Shown here: piece by piece, positions 45,053 to 53,400 of the stretch
How positions within the stretch are numbered: the stretch's first letter is position 1
Layout of the letters: each line of letters begins with the position of its first letter
Assembly (NCBI RefSeq): GCF_011927955.1
Contig: NZ_JAATJN010000001.1
Location: 3,410,001-3,474,000 of the forward strand
Origin: Brevibacterium marinum
GTDB lineage: Bacteria > Actinomycetota > Actinomycetes > Actinomycetales > Brevibacteriaceae
Reading direction: 5' to 3'
DNA: 64,000 nucleotides
Notes under the pieces: model-generated
Seen by the model: the letters and a program-made list of their open reading frames with translations, nothing else
Databases searched by the model: none
What the model was told of the DNA's origin: nothing
Position numbers and translations under genes: made by a program

Positions 45053-45424
45053 ATGACATCAGATCTTCAGGCGCTTGCAGCATGGACCTTCACAGCCGAA
45101 TGCCCCATTCCCGATGACCTCGGTCCCGTTCTTGTGAACGGTGAAACACCGATCACCGCGTTCAAGACCATCCGCGACTCGGCCGTCTTCACCAACAAGA
45201 GGCTGATCATTCGAGATGCCCAGGGGCTGACCGGGAAGAAGGTCGAGATGTACTCGATTCCGTATTCGTCGATCACCATGTGGTCGAGCGAGAACAGCGG
45301 AAAGCTTGATTTCAATGCCGAGCTGGAACTGTGGACCCGCGCAGGTCATCTGAAGATCAAGATCGGCAAAGGACTGGACGTCCGACGCCTCGACAATCTC
45401 ATCGCACAAGCCGTCATCGGCTGA
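45053..45424 (+). CDS. Bacterial PH domain-containing protein
   Basis: A 123-residue protein matching the small bacterial PH-domain family (bPH type): NKRLIIRDAQGLTGKKVEMY with the following IPYSSITMWSSENSG, and a final amphipathic helix DVRRLDNLIAQAVIG. Function in bacteria is poorly known. ATG at 45053 is preceded by an AT-rich promoter-like stretch. Its 3' end sits beside the remnant of a convergent aldehyde dehydrogenase gene. Confidence 0.8.
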   Translation: MTSDLQALAAWTFTAECPIPDDLGPVLVNGETPITAFKTIRDSAVFTNKRLIIRDAQGLTGKKVEMYSIPYSSITMWSSENSGKLDFNAELELWTRAGHLKIKIGKGLDVRRLDNLIAQAVIG

Positions 45425-45465
45425 GCAGACGACAGTAGGGCCTCCTTCCGAAGGTCTTTGCACCA

Positions 45466-45795
45466 GCCTTTCCGGTGGATCGACTGGTAGCTGACGTACT
45501 GGCTCAGGCCCTCGACGCCGTATTCGACGCCGAGACCGGAGTGATGACGGCCACCGAAGGGCGCGTTGTGGTTCGAGCCGAAGAAGTTCACTCCCACCGA
45601 CACCGAATCGACCTGCTCGGCAACTGCCTGGGCACGGTCAGCGTCGGCGCCGAAGACGATGCCACCCAACCCGAATTCTGTGTTGTTGGCCAGGTCGATG
45701 GCTTCCTCGAACCCGGCCGAGTCGTCGTATTGCAGAATCGAGATGACGGGACCGAAGGCCTCCTCGGCACAGATGCACACCTCGACATCGACCGC
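45466..45795 (-). pseudogene. Aldehyde dehydrogenase, C-terminal remnant
   Basis: About 110 residues match only the C-terminal end of an NAD(P)-dependent aldehyde dehydrogenase: EEAFGPVISILQYDD, then NTEFGLGGIVFGADADRAQA and NFFGSNHNAPFGGRHHSGLG, ending near YVSYQSIHRKG. The catalytic Cys and Glu, which lie further N-terminal, are missing. The match breaks near 45795 with signs of a frame change, and the frame runs through the usual C-terminus without a stop. It is therefore a non-functional remnant of a ~480-residue enzyme. Confidence 0.75.
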
Positions 45796-45866
45796 TGCAG
45801 GTAGGCTTCGCGGACCCACGGTTCTCTGAAGGGAGGCAGCGCTGTCAACCGAGCCGCCTGCTCATC

Positions 45867-46364
45867 TCAGCGATGCACGGAGTCAAAGTCCTGATCGGCC
45901 GACTCCCACACCGTATCCGCCTCAACGGGGGAATCGTCCTTGGTCATCGCTTCCACGGTCTCGGCACTGTAGATGTATGACCAGGTACCGGTGTCCGTGC
46001 TGCCGGTGACCATGAGCACGTCATAGTCGAACGTCGCACTGCCGGCGGCCTGGACCGCATCGGCAGTGGCCTTCTTATCGGTGTTCAGCATCCCCTCGGA
46101 CGGGAATTCGACGTGCAGGCGATCGGCGTCCGTCTCATGCGCGAAGTCCGGGTTGCTCTCGGATTCTCGGTGGACATGGGCGTCGTCGATGGTGTTGTTG
46201 AGGAAATCACCGACTTCATCGGTGCTGTCGAAGTCACTGCTGGGCACCTCGGCGGCCTGTCCGGCCTCTATGTCACTTGTCTCCGACTCGGGTGAACTGC
46301 AGCCGCCGAGCGCAAGGGCGAAGGCCACGATCAGAGCGGAGGCGCCCCGAGGAACAGACATCAT
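45867..46364 (-). CDS. Hypothetical lipoprotein, 165 aa
   Basis: The N-terminus has a lipoprotein signal peptide with lipobox LALGGC (Cys near residue 22), so it should be anchored to the outer face of the membrane. The mature part is acidic and probably small and globular (FDYDVLMVTGSTDTGTWSYI). No family recognised. Two ATGs are adjacent at the start; either could be used. The next gene on this strand is the ThDP enzyme, whose stop lies 109 bases upstream of this gene's start; there is no sign of a functional link. Confidence 0.75.
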   Translation of the reverse strand: MMSVPRGASALIVAFALALGGCSSPESETSDIEAGQAAEVPSSDFDSTDEVGDFLNNTIDDAHVHRESESNPDFAHETDADRLHVEFPSEGMLNTDKKATADAVQAAGSATFDYDVLMVTGSTDTGTWSYIYSAETVEAMTKDDSPVEADTVWESADQDFDSVHR

Positions 46365-46472
46365 AAACCCACCCTATCGATTCCGGGCCAGCTCTTCGTG
46401 CCCCGGGTGTCTCCGGACTGCATCGGCCCGAGCAGAACGACTCAAGACCCACTCATGAAGGGCTCTACGGCA

Positions 46473-48062
46473 TCAGAGCAGCACCTCGATGAGTCGCGGA
46501 CCGGTATCAGCCACACCCGCACGGAAATCACGATCCAAGTCTTCGATCGTCTCCACCCGGGTCGCCGGCACGCCCATGCCGCGGGAGAGGGAGACCCAGT
46601 CGATGGCAGGGTTGCCGATGTCGAGCAGAGATTCGGCCTTCGGACCGAAGTCGGGAACGCCGACATTGGACATCTCATTACGAAGAATCTGATATTTCCG
46701 GTTGGCGAAGATGAGGACGACGATGTCGAGCTGCTCGCGGGCGTAAGTCCACAGAGACTGCGGGTTGTACATTCCCGATCCGTCGGATTCCAAGACGATG
46801 ACCTTCCGATCGGGGCTCGAGATCGCCGACCCGGCACCGACCGGCAGCGCCCACCCGATCGACCCGCCTGTGCCGCCGAGGTAGTCGTGGGGTTGCGAAT
46901 GCGCCGTCTGTGCGTAGAAGTCGCGGCCCGTGGTGATGGACTCGTCGACGACGATGGCGTTCTCCGGAATCGAACCGGACAGCCAAGCCGCAAGCTTTGC
47001 TGCGGTGATGGCGCCGCTGGGCACGGGAGCAGTAGCCAGCTCCGCACGCAGGGAGGACCGGTCACGTGAACCGCCGGCCGCCTCGGCGAGGGAATTTCCT
47101 GTCGGGCTCGACCCGACCGCATCCTGCAGAGCCTCGAGCGCCCGCAATGAGTCTGCACCGATGGGACTGAGCGTGAAGAATGTGGTGCCGGGGGCGGTCA
47201 GGACGCTGGGCTTGTCCGGGTAGGCGAAGAAGGCCACGGGCGGTTTCGCGTCGACGAAGATCACGGCGTCGAAGTTCTTCAGCAGTTCGACGGATGGCTC
47301 GACCGGATAGGGAATCTTCGTCACCGTCGGCCGACCGGCGCCGCGTTCGGTCCGGGCGGCGAACGTCTCGGCCAGCAAGGTCGCACCCGTTGCCTCAGCG
47401 ATCTGCGCGGCTGCCTCGAGCTGCGCCGAGCGCAGGGCACGCCCGCCGAGGAGGATGGCAGTGCGCGGGCCCGCATCTCTCAGTCGTGCGGCAGCAGCGT
47501 CGATCTCGGCCGCATCGCCGGCCAGCGGGGTGGGCGCGATCGCTTCTGCCGGCCGTGTGTACTGATCTGCCGTGTTCCACGCGGTGTCGGCGGGAAGGAT
47601 GAGGGAGCTGATCTGCCCCGAGAGGCTGTAGCCGATGGCATCGGCGGCGTCCTCGGCGATCGAATTCGCCGATGGTGAGGTGCGCACCCAGTCGCTGAAT
47701 GGTCGCAGCGCACCTTCGATGTCGGAGGTCAGCGGCGCGTCGAGCCCGCGATGGTAGCCGGCGTGATCACCGATGATGTTGACCATCGAGACTCGGGCGC
47801 GCAGAGCGTTGTGCAGGCTGGACAGACCGTTGGCGGCACCGGGGCCCAGATGCAGCAGTGTGGCCGCGGGTTTGTCGAGCATCCGCGAGTAGCCGTCGGC
47901 GGCTCCGGTGACGACTCCTTCGAAGAGTCCGAGGACACCTCGCACGTGAGGCTGCCGGTCCAGTGCCGCCACGAAATGCATCTCCGAGGTACCGGGGTTG
48001 GCGAAGCAGACCTCGATTCCGTTGTGCCCGAGCGTCTCCAGCAGGCTCTCCGCACCGTTCAT
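46473..48062 (-). CDS. ThDP-dependent enzyme, acetolactate-synthase-like large subunit
   Basis: A 529-residue ThDP enzyme. The N-terminal Pyr domain has GIEVCFANPGTSEMHFVAALD and GLFEGVVTGAADGYSRM with the catalytic Glu; the middle domain binds nucleotide-like cofactor; the C-terminal domain has the ThDP motif ESDGSGMYNPQSLWTYAREQ. This subgroup (ALS-like proteins often linked to benzoylformate-type decarboxylases) decarboxylates 2-keto acids. I chose the ATG at 48062 (GAAGGAG upstream, MNGAESLLETL fits the family start); an ATG 27 bases earlier also has a good site. It is divergent from the VOC gene, across a promoter with a palindrome. Confidence 0.8.
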   Translation of the reverse strand: MNGAESLLETLGHNGIEVCFANPGTSEMHFVAALDRQPHVRGVLGLFEGVVTGAADGYSRMLDKPAATLLHLGPGAANGLSSLHNALRARVSMVNIIGDHAGYHRGLDAPLTSDIEGALRPFSDWVRTSPSANSIAEDAADAIGYSLSGQISSLILPADTAWNTADQYTRPAEAIAPTPLAGDAAEIDAAAARLRDAGPRTAILLGGRALRSAQLEAAAQIAEATGATLLAETFAARTERGAGRPTVTKIPYPVEPSVELLKNFDAVIFVDAKPPVAFFAYPDKPSVLTAPGTTFFTLSPIGADSLRALEALQDAVGSSPTGNSLAEAAGGSRDRSSLRAELATAPVPSGAITAAKLAAWLSGSIPENAIVVDESITTGRDFYAQTAHSQPHDYLGGTGGSIGWALPVGAGSAISSPDRKVIVLESDGSGMYNPQSLWTYAREQLDIVVLIFANRKYQILRNEMSNVGVPDFGPKAESLLDIGNPAIDWVSLSRGMGVPATRVETIEDLDRDFRAGVADTGPRLIEVLL

Positions 48063-48220
48063 GCCTTCATCTCCTTCGAAGTCGGTCATGGAGTTCTCCT
48101 CCATGGACAGCAGTTGACTCCGTGGTATCACACCCGAAGGCTCCGGTGCCGGACCGTCTGAATCGATGCCGCTGCTCGGCGCTGCTTGCGCGCTCATTCC
48201 GACGCGGGGGAATAACCTTC

Positions 48221-48269
48221 TTGTCGTGGTGGTCATGTGACTGTACACTGGTAGTTGAATGTTCAATTA
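48221..48269 (+). promoter_or_regulatory. Promoter and MarR-like palindrome before the VOC gene
   Basis: A possible -35 TTGTCG (48221-48226) and -10 TACACT (48244-48249), 17 bases apart, followed at once by TAGTTGAATGTTCAATTA (48252-48269), a near-perfect palindrome with a TTGAA-N2-TTCAA core. The palindrome would cover the start of transcription. MarR-type repressors bind such sites. No MarR gene is in this window. Confidence 0.5.
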
Positions 48270-48306
48270 TCTACATCAGTCACCTCACCACTGTAAGGAC
48301 GATGAC

Positions 48307-49260
48307 ATGACCTCCGCCGGCAGCACCTCCACTCCCTCCCAGCAGCACGCCGCTGTCAACGACACCACCCTCAACGTCGCCACCGGCATGGATGCCGTCA
48401 CGCTCCGCGTCGGAGACCTCGAGACCATGTCGACGTACTACTCGAACGCTCTGGCCATGGAGCCCATCGAAGAGGCTTCCCGCGGCAGCGAGGTTCACCG
48501 CGTGCTCGGTCGCGGTACCACTCCGATGGTCAAACTCGTCTCGACACCGGGATTGCCCGCGGTGGATCCGCGCCAGGCGGGCCTCTTCCACACCGCCTTC
48601 CTGTTCGAGGACCGGGCCTCACTGGCGGCCACGGTCGCCCACGCCGCACAGAACACGAACTCGCGCTTCGTCGGATCGAGTGATCACCTCGTCAGCGAGG
48701 CCTTCTACTTCACCGACCCCGAGGGCAACGGCATCGAACTCTATGTCGACCGCGATCGCTCACAGTGGCTGCACACCGACGAGGGCGAGGTCCGCATGGA
48801 TACCATCTACCTCGACCCCAACGCCTTCCTCGCCGAGCACCTCGACGATCACATCGTCGCGAACACTTCGGCGCAGCCCGGCAAGGTCGGGCACGTGCAC
48901 CTGCAGGTCGGCGACGTTCCCACGGCACGCGCCTTCTATGTCGACGCCCTCGGCTTCGAACCGACCTTCGCTTCGATGCCGGGTGTGCTCTTCGCCTCGG
49001 CGGGCGGCTACCACCACCACGTAGCGATGAACACCTGGAACAGCCAGGGTGCAGGCCCTCGTGCGGCCGGCCTCGGGCTCGGCGATGTTGCGATCACCGT
49101 CCCCGGTCGCGAGGACCTCGACGCGCTCGTCGCTCGACTCACCGCACGGAACATGCAGTTCGCCGATGACGGACGTTCGGTGCGCCTGAGCGACCCCTGG
49201 AACACCCAGGTCACAGTCGCAACGGGCATCAGCTCCGTCGACGAGGCGCTGGCGCGGTAA
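48307..49260 (+). CDS. Two-domain VOC family protein, CatE-like
   Basis: A 317-residue protein with two vicinal-oxygen-chelate modules. Module 1 (about 25-150) has FHTAFLFEDRASLAATVAHA and the end DPEGNGIELYVDRDRSQW. Module 2 (about 180-310) has KVGHVHLQVGDVPTARAFYV and GGYHHHVAMNTWNSQGAG, a typical CatE pattern, but ends SDPWNTQVTV, without the usual acidic metal ligand. Homologues are annotated as catechol-2,3-dioxygenases or thiol/quinone-stress proteins. I chose ATG 48307 with AAGGAC upstream. It is divergent from the ThDP enzyme gene. Confidence 0.82.
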   Translation: MTSAGSTSTPSQQHAAVNDTTLNVATGMDAVTLRVGDLETMSTYYSNALAMEPIEEASRGSEVHRVLGRGTTPMVKLVSTPGLPAVDPRQAGLFHTAFLFEDRASLAATVAHAAQNTNSRFVGSSDHLVSEAFYFTDPEGNGIELYVDRDRSQWLHTDEGEVRMDTIYLDPNAFLAEHLDDHIVANTSAQPGKVGHVHLQVGDVPTARAFYVDALGFEPTFASMPGVLFASAGGYHHHVAMNTWNSQGAGPRAAGLGLGDVAITVPGREDLDALVARLTARNMQFADDGRSVRLSDPWNTQVTVATGISSVDEALAR

Positions 49261-49296
49261 TCACCGCCTCTGGCCGCCGGTATCGCCCAGAGCTCC

Positions 49297-51498
49297 TCAC
49301 TCGGGCCGAGAGGCTGAGACGTCCGGACGCAGATCCAGGCGACGCAGCAGCTGCGCGTTGAGTGCGACGACGATCGTTGAGATCGACATGAGAATCGCGC
49401 CCACGCTCATCGGCAGCACGAATCCGATGGGCGCCAGGACACCGGCAGCCAGCGGCACGGAGATGAGGTTGTAACCGGCGGCCCACCACAGGTTTTGCTT
49501 CATCTTCCTGAATGTGGCGCGCGAGAGTTCGATGACCGAGAGCACCGACCGCGGATCGTCGGAGGCGAGAATCACTCCGGCCGAGCCGATCGCCACATCC
49601 GTGCCTGCGCCGATGGCGATGCCGACATCGGCTGCCGCCAGAGCGGGCGCATCGTTGACACCGTCGCCGACCATGGCGACCTTGCGGCCCTCCCCTTGGA
49701 GCTCGGCGACCTTCGCTGCTTTGTCGGCAGGGTGGACTCCGGCGAAGACTCGGTCGATGCCCAGTTCCGTGGCCACGGTCTGAGCCACCGCCTCGGCGTC
49801 ACCGGTGATCATGACCACCTGCGCACCGCGCCGGTGCAGCGCATCAACGGCCTCGCGGGACTCGGCTCTGATCTCGTCGGCCAACTTCAGCGCCCCGATG
49901 ACGTCGCCGTCGGCGAGCACGTGGAGGATGATGGCTCCCTCTCCACGCCACTGCTCGGCGATCGGGGCCTCGTCAACTCCGTGCTGGCTGAGCAGCTGCG
50001 GCCCGCCCACGGCCACCTCGGCGCCGTTGACCGCGGCCGTGACACCGACCGCAGGTGAGGAGGAGAAGTCCGTCGCGTTCGGGACCTCGAGGTCTCGGCC
50101 CTGTGCGGCTTTGACGATGGCGCGGGCCAGAGGGTGCTCACTGTCGACCTCTGCGGCCGCGGCGAGTGCGAGGATCCGGTCCTCGGTGCCGCCTGCGGTC
50201 GTGGCCGAAACGGCGGTGACGGTCGGCTCACCCATGGTCAGAGTGCCGGTCTTGTCGAAAAGCACCGAATCCACGGTGCGCATCGTCTCGAGCGCCAGCC
50301 GATCCTTGATGAGGACGCCGGTGCGCGCCGCACGTTCGGTCGCGATCGACACGACCAGCGGGATGGCCAGGCCGAGCGCATGGGGGCAGGCGATGACGAG
50401 GACAGTGATGGTGCGCACGACCGCCGAGTCCGGCATGCCCACCAGCGACCAGACGAGTGCGGTGATGACGGCCGCACCGAGGGCGAACCAGAACAGCCAC
50501 GCGGATGCCCTGTCGGCGATGCGCTGGGCGCGCGAGGTCGAGTTCTGAGCTTCGGCGACGAGCTTCTGGATGCCCGCCAGAGCGGTGTCGTCGCCGGTGG
50601 CGGTGATCTCGATGCGCAGTCCGGAATCGGTGGCGACGGTGCCGGCCACGACGGTGTCGCCGATCGAACGGCGGACGGTGGTCGATTCTCCTGTAACCAT
50701 GGACTCGTCCATACTGGCCGAACCGTCGATGACTCGACCATCGGCGGGGACGGCGGCACCGGGGCGGACGACGACGGTATCGCCGAGGTGGAGCTCGGCC
50801 GGGTCGACCATCACGGTCTCTCCGTCGACGATCGCCTCCGCCTCATCGGGCAGCAGGGCCGCGAGACTGTCGAGCGCGGAGGAGGTCTGTGCCAAGGAGC
50901 GCATCTCGAGCCAGTGCCCGGCGAGCATGATGACAACGAGCAGCGCCAGCTCCCACCAGAAGTCGAGTTCGGCGTCGAGGATGTCGAGTGAGGAGCCCCA
51001 GGAGGAGAGGAAGGCGACGGTGAGGGCCAGGGCGATGAGGAGCATCATGCCCGGATTGCGCTGCTTCATCTCGCTCAGCCCACCGGTCAGGAACGGTCGT
51101 CCGCCCCAGAAGTACATGAGCGTGCCCAGGATCGGGGAGAGCCAACGCAGCCAGCCGAGGACGCCGGTCTCCGGGACGTCGTAGCCGACGAGGTGACCGA
51201 ACATCGGGCTGAAGGCGATGACGGGGATCGCGATGACGAGCATGATCCAGAACAGTCGCCGGAACTGAGCGACGTGGTCGCCGTGTCCCGCGTGGCTGCC
51301 GTGTCCCGCGTGGTCACTGTGCCCCGCGTGGTTACTGTGCCCCGTGTGGTCGGTGTGCGTGCCGTGGCTGGTGCGGTCACCATGCCCTGCGTGCTCGTTC
51401 TGCGCTTCGCGATCAGTGTGACTGCTATGAGCATGACTCATGTGCTCGTCGACTTCCGAGCGGTCTGCGTGATTCTCGTGTTCGTGCCGTGCTTCCAT
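49297..51498 (-). CDS. Copper-translocating P-type ATPase, CopB-like (P1B-3)
   Basis: A 733-residue heavy-metal ATPase. The first ~75 residues are His-rich, with HxxH repeats (HTGHSNHAGHSDHAGHGSHA), replacing the usual CxxC domain. Then come the actuator (MDESMVTGEST), the CPH motif in helix 6 (VIACPHALGLAIP), phosphorylation site FDKTGTLTMGEP, HP motif (SEHPLARA), MITGDAEAV and hinge GDGVNDAPALAAADVG. CPH plus a His-rich N-terminus is typical of CopB-type pumps that export copper across the membrane. A CsoR-like palindrome lies directly upstream of its start. Confidence 0.9.
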   Translation of the reverse strand: MEARHEHENHADRSEVDEHMSHAHSSHTDREAQNEHAGHGDRTSHGTHTDHTGHSNHAGHSDHAGHGSHAGHGDHVAQFRRLFWIMLVIAIPVIAFSPMFGHLVGYDVPETGVLGWLRWLSPILGTLMYFWGGRPFLTGGLSEMKQRNPGMMLLIALALTVAFLSSWGSSLDILDAELDFWWELALLVVIMLAGHWLEMRSLAQTSSALDSLAALLPDEAEAIVDGETVMVDPAELHLGDTVVVRPGAAVPADGRVIDGSASMDESMVTGESTTVRRSIGDTVVAGTVATDSGLRIEITATGDDTALAGIQKLVAEAQNSTSRAQRIADRASAWLFWFALGAAVITALVWSLVGMPDSAVVRTITVLVIACPHALGLAIPLVVSIATERAARTGVLIKDRLALETMRTVDSVLFDKTGTLTMGEPTVTAVSATTAGGTEDRILALAAAAEVDSEHPLARAIVKAAQGRDLEVPNATDFSSSPAVGVTAAVNGAEVAVGGPQLLSQHGVDEAPIAEQWRGEGAIILHVLADGDVIGALKLADEIRAESREAVDALHRRGAQVVMITGDAEAVAQTVATELGIDRVFAGVHPADKAAKVAELQGEGRKVAMVGDGVNDAPALAAADVGIAIGAGTDVAIGSAGVILASDDPRSVLSVIELSRATFRKMKQNLWWAAGYNLISVPLAAGVLAPIGFVLPMSVGAILMSISTIVVALNAQLLRRLDLRPDVSASRPE

Positions 51499-51508
51499 AC
51501 CGCCACCG

Positions 51509-51527
51509 TATACCCCTTAGGGGTATA
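51509..51527. promoter_or_regulatory. CsoR-like copper operator
   Basis: Perfect palindrome TATACCCC-TTA-GGGGTATA, 11 bases upstream of the copper ATPase start. The ATACCCC/GGGGTAT core is that of CsoR-type copper-sensing repressors, so copper should derepress the pump. No csoR gene is in this window. Confidence 0.75.
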
Positions 51528-51595
51528 AGACAACGGTGCCGATCATAGCCGTCAAGGGGCATCGCCCCCAGTCCAGTCGCCCCTGAGGACGATTC

Positions 51596-51648
51596 CGAGG
51601 GAGAAGAGTGTCGGAATCGGCAGCGATTTCCGGCATTCTTCTCCCTCG
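51596..51648 (+). other. Long hairpin (21-bp stem) between the copper ATPase and gntP
   Basis: Inverted repeat with 21-base arms (CGAGGGAGAAGA outermost, then TG and CGGAA blocks) around an 11-base loop. The arms differ at two positions, and both become G-U pairs in a plus-strand transcript but mismatches on the other strand. It lies 190 bases before the gntP start and could be an RNA leader structure, a terminator or a remnant of a palindromic element. Confidence 0.55.
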
Positions 51649-51712
51649 CAATCCCAGAACCGCGCTTCACGAGCGCCAGGCCACCTCGCGACGAAAGTCG
51701 CACATTGCATAG

Positions 51713-51730
51713 TTGCGCATCTATACGCAA
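51713..51730. promoter_or_regulatory. Operator candidate upstream of gntP
   Basis: Inverted repeat TTGCG-N8-CGCAA about 110 bases upstream of gntP. It may be the site of the DeoR-type repressor at the end of this operon. Arms are short, so this is tentative. Confidence 0.35.
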
Positions 51731-51837
51731 TACTTGCTCATGCTGTTCAACTTCGTGTCTGGTTCATCGACTTCGCTGAAACCCGACGCGGGTCAACCCC
51801 GGCTCACGACTGAGTCGACCTCACTGCGGAGGATCTC

Positions 51838-53400
51838 ATGGATCTGCAACTCATCGCGGCGCTCATCGCCGGGATCGCGACGATCGTCGTCATCGTCTTG
51901 GCGACCCGACTCGACGCGTTCATCGCTCTGCTGACGGCAGCGGTCGTCACCGGCATCGTCGCCGGTCAGGACCTGCTCTCTATCGTCGACGCCATCACCA
52001 CCGGCTTCGGCGACACACTCGCCAGCATCGGCATCGTCATCGGCCTGGGCGTCGGAATCGGCAAGATCCTCGAGGTCTCCGGTGCAGCGGACTCGCTGGC
52101 CCGTGCGTTCCTGCGCGCCTTCGGAGAAGGTCGCGAACCCTGGGCCATGGGCACCGTCGGTTCGCTCGTATCCATCCCGGTCTTCTGCGACTCCGGCTAC
52201 GTCATCATGAACCCGCTCGCTAGGTCCATCGCCCGCGTCAAGCGCGGCGGCTACGTCACCATCGCACTGGCGCTGGGGTGCGGCATGACCCTGACCCACC
52301 ACATGGTGCCGCCGACTCCCGGCCCGCTGGCCGCGACAGGCATCCTCGGCGCCGACATCGGCTCGGTCATCCTCACCGGCGTCGTCTTCACGATCGTGCT
52401 CCTGCCGGTCGTCGTCATCTACGCCCGGTGGATCGGCCCGAAGCTCGAGCCCGTCCTCAACACTGCCGTCAAGCACGATGTGTACGGCTCGGTCACGGCC
52501 ACCTCGACGAGCTCACATGCCGTCGAAGGCGGCAGCGAGGACGGCGAGCACGGCAACATCGCCACCATAACCGGCGAAGACACAGATGCCGCGACCACTG
52601 CAGACGCTTCAGGGTCCGCGACCGCTGCAGCCGATGCAGACGCTGCGACCAGCTCGGGCTCCGGTGACGACACCGACGCCACCGACAGCGAAACCGGTTC
52701 GACGAAGAAGCCCGGAGCCGTCCTCGGTTTCCTCCCCCTCATCGTTCCCCTGCTGCTCATCGTCGCCAACACCGTGTCGACGGCGATCGACAGGAACGCT
52801 CAGGGCGAGCTCTCCGGCGATGCCTACGAACCCTCGTCCTGGGTCGCCCCGCTGGCGTTCCTCGGCAACCCCGTCATTGCACTCATGATCGGCCTCATCC
52901 TCGCCGTCTACACCCTGCTGCCCCGCGTGACCCCGCGCAGCAAGGTGCAGAACTGGTTGGCCGACGGTGCCGCCTCGGCGGGTCTCATCCTGCTCATCAC
53001 CGGTGCCGGTGGAGCCTTCGGCATGGTGCTCACCGAATCGGGAGTCGGCGACGCCCTGGCCGAAGCCATCGCCTCGATCAGGCTGCCGGCGTTCCTCGTG
53101 CCCTTCCTCATCGCCTCCCTGGTCCGCGTGGCGCAGGGATCGGGCACGGTCGCGATGATCACCGCGGCCTCGGTCACCGCCCCGCTCGTTGCGCCCCTTG
53201 GCCTGAGCCCAGTGGTCGCGGTCATGGCGTGCACCGCCGGCTCCATGGTCTTCTCCTACTTCAACGACTCGTACTTCTGGGTCGTCACCCGCTTCACCGG
53301 CCTCGATGGCATCAACGCCATCAAGGGCTGGTCGGGCATCACGACCGCCGTGTGGGCCGGTTCCATTCCGCTGCTGTTCGTCCTCGACCTGATCGTATGA
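51838..53400 (+). CDS. GntP-family permease
   Basis: A 520-residue carrier, longer than the usual ~450. N- and C-terminal halves are typical GntP (IVIGLGVGIGKILEVSGAADS; GTVGSLVSIPVFCDSGYVIM; MTLTHHMVPPTPGPLAATGIL; GSGTVAMITAASVTAPL). Between them, about residues 220-285, is a hydrophilic low-complexity insert rich in Ala, Asp, Ser and Thr. GntP members import gluconate and other sugar acids. ATG at 51838 has GGAGGA upstream. Its stop overlaps the kinase start by 4 bases, so this should be the importer for the acid used by the operon. Confidence 0.88.
   Translation: MDLQLIAALIAGIATIVVIVLATRLDAFIALLTAAVVTGIVAGQDLLSIVDAITTGFGDTLASIGIVIGLGVGIGKILEVSGAADSLARAFLRAFGEGREPWAMGTVGSLVSIPVFCDSGYVIMNPLARSIARVKRGGYVTIALALGCGMTLTHHMVPPTPGPLAATGILGADIGSVILTGVVFTIVLLPVVVIYARWIGPKLEPVLNTAVKHDVYGSVTATSTSSHAVEGGSEDGEHGNIATITGEDTDAATTADASGSATAAADADAATSSGSGDDTDATDSETGSTKKPGAVLGFLPLIVPLLLIVANTVSTAIDRNAQGELSGDAYEPSSWVAPLAFLGNPVIALMIGLILAVYTLLPRVTPRSKVQNWLADGAASAGLILLITGAGGAFGMVLTESGVGDALAEAIASIRLPAFLVPFLIASLVRVAQGSGTVAMITAASVTAPLVAPLGLSPVVAVMACTAGSMVFSYFNDSYFWVVTRFTGLDGINAIKGWSGITTAVWAGSIPLLFVLDLIV

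Noticed and set aside
51279..51420. Repeats in the ATPase N-terminus taken as a CRISPR-like array
   Set aside because: They are short, irregular and in frame; they encode the His-rich arm and have no unique spacers.
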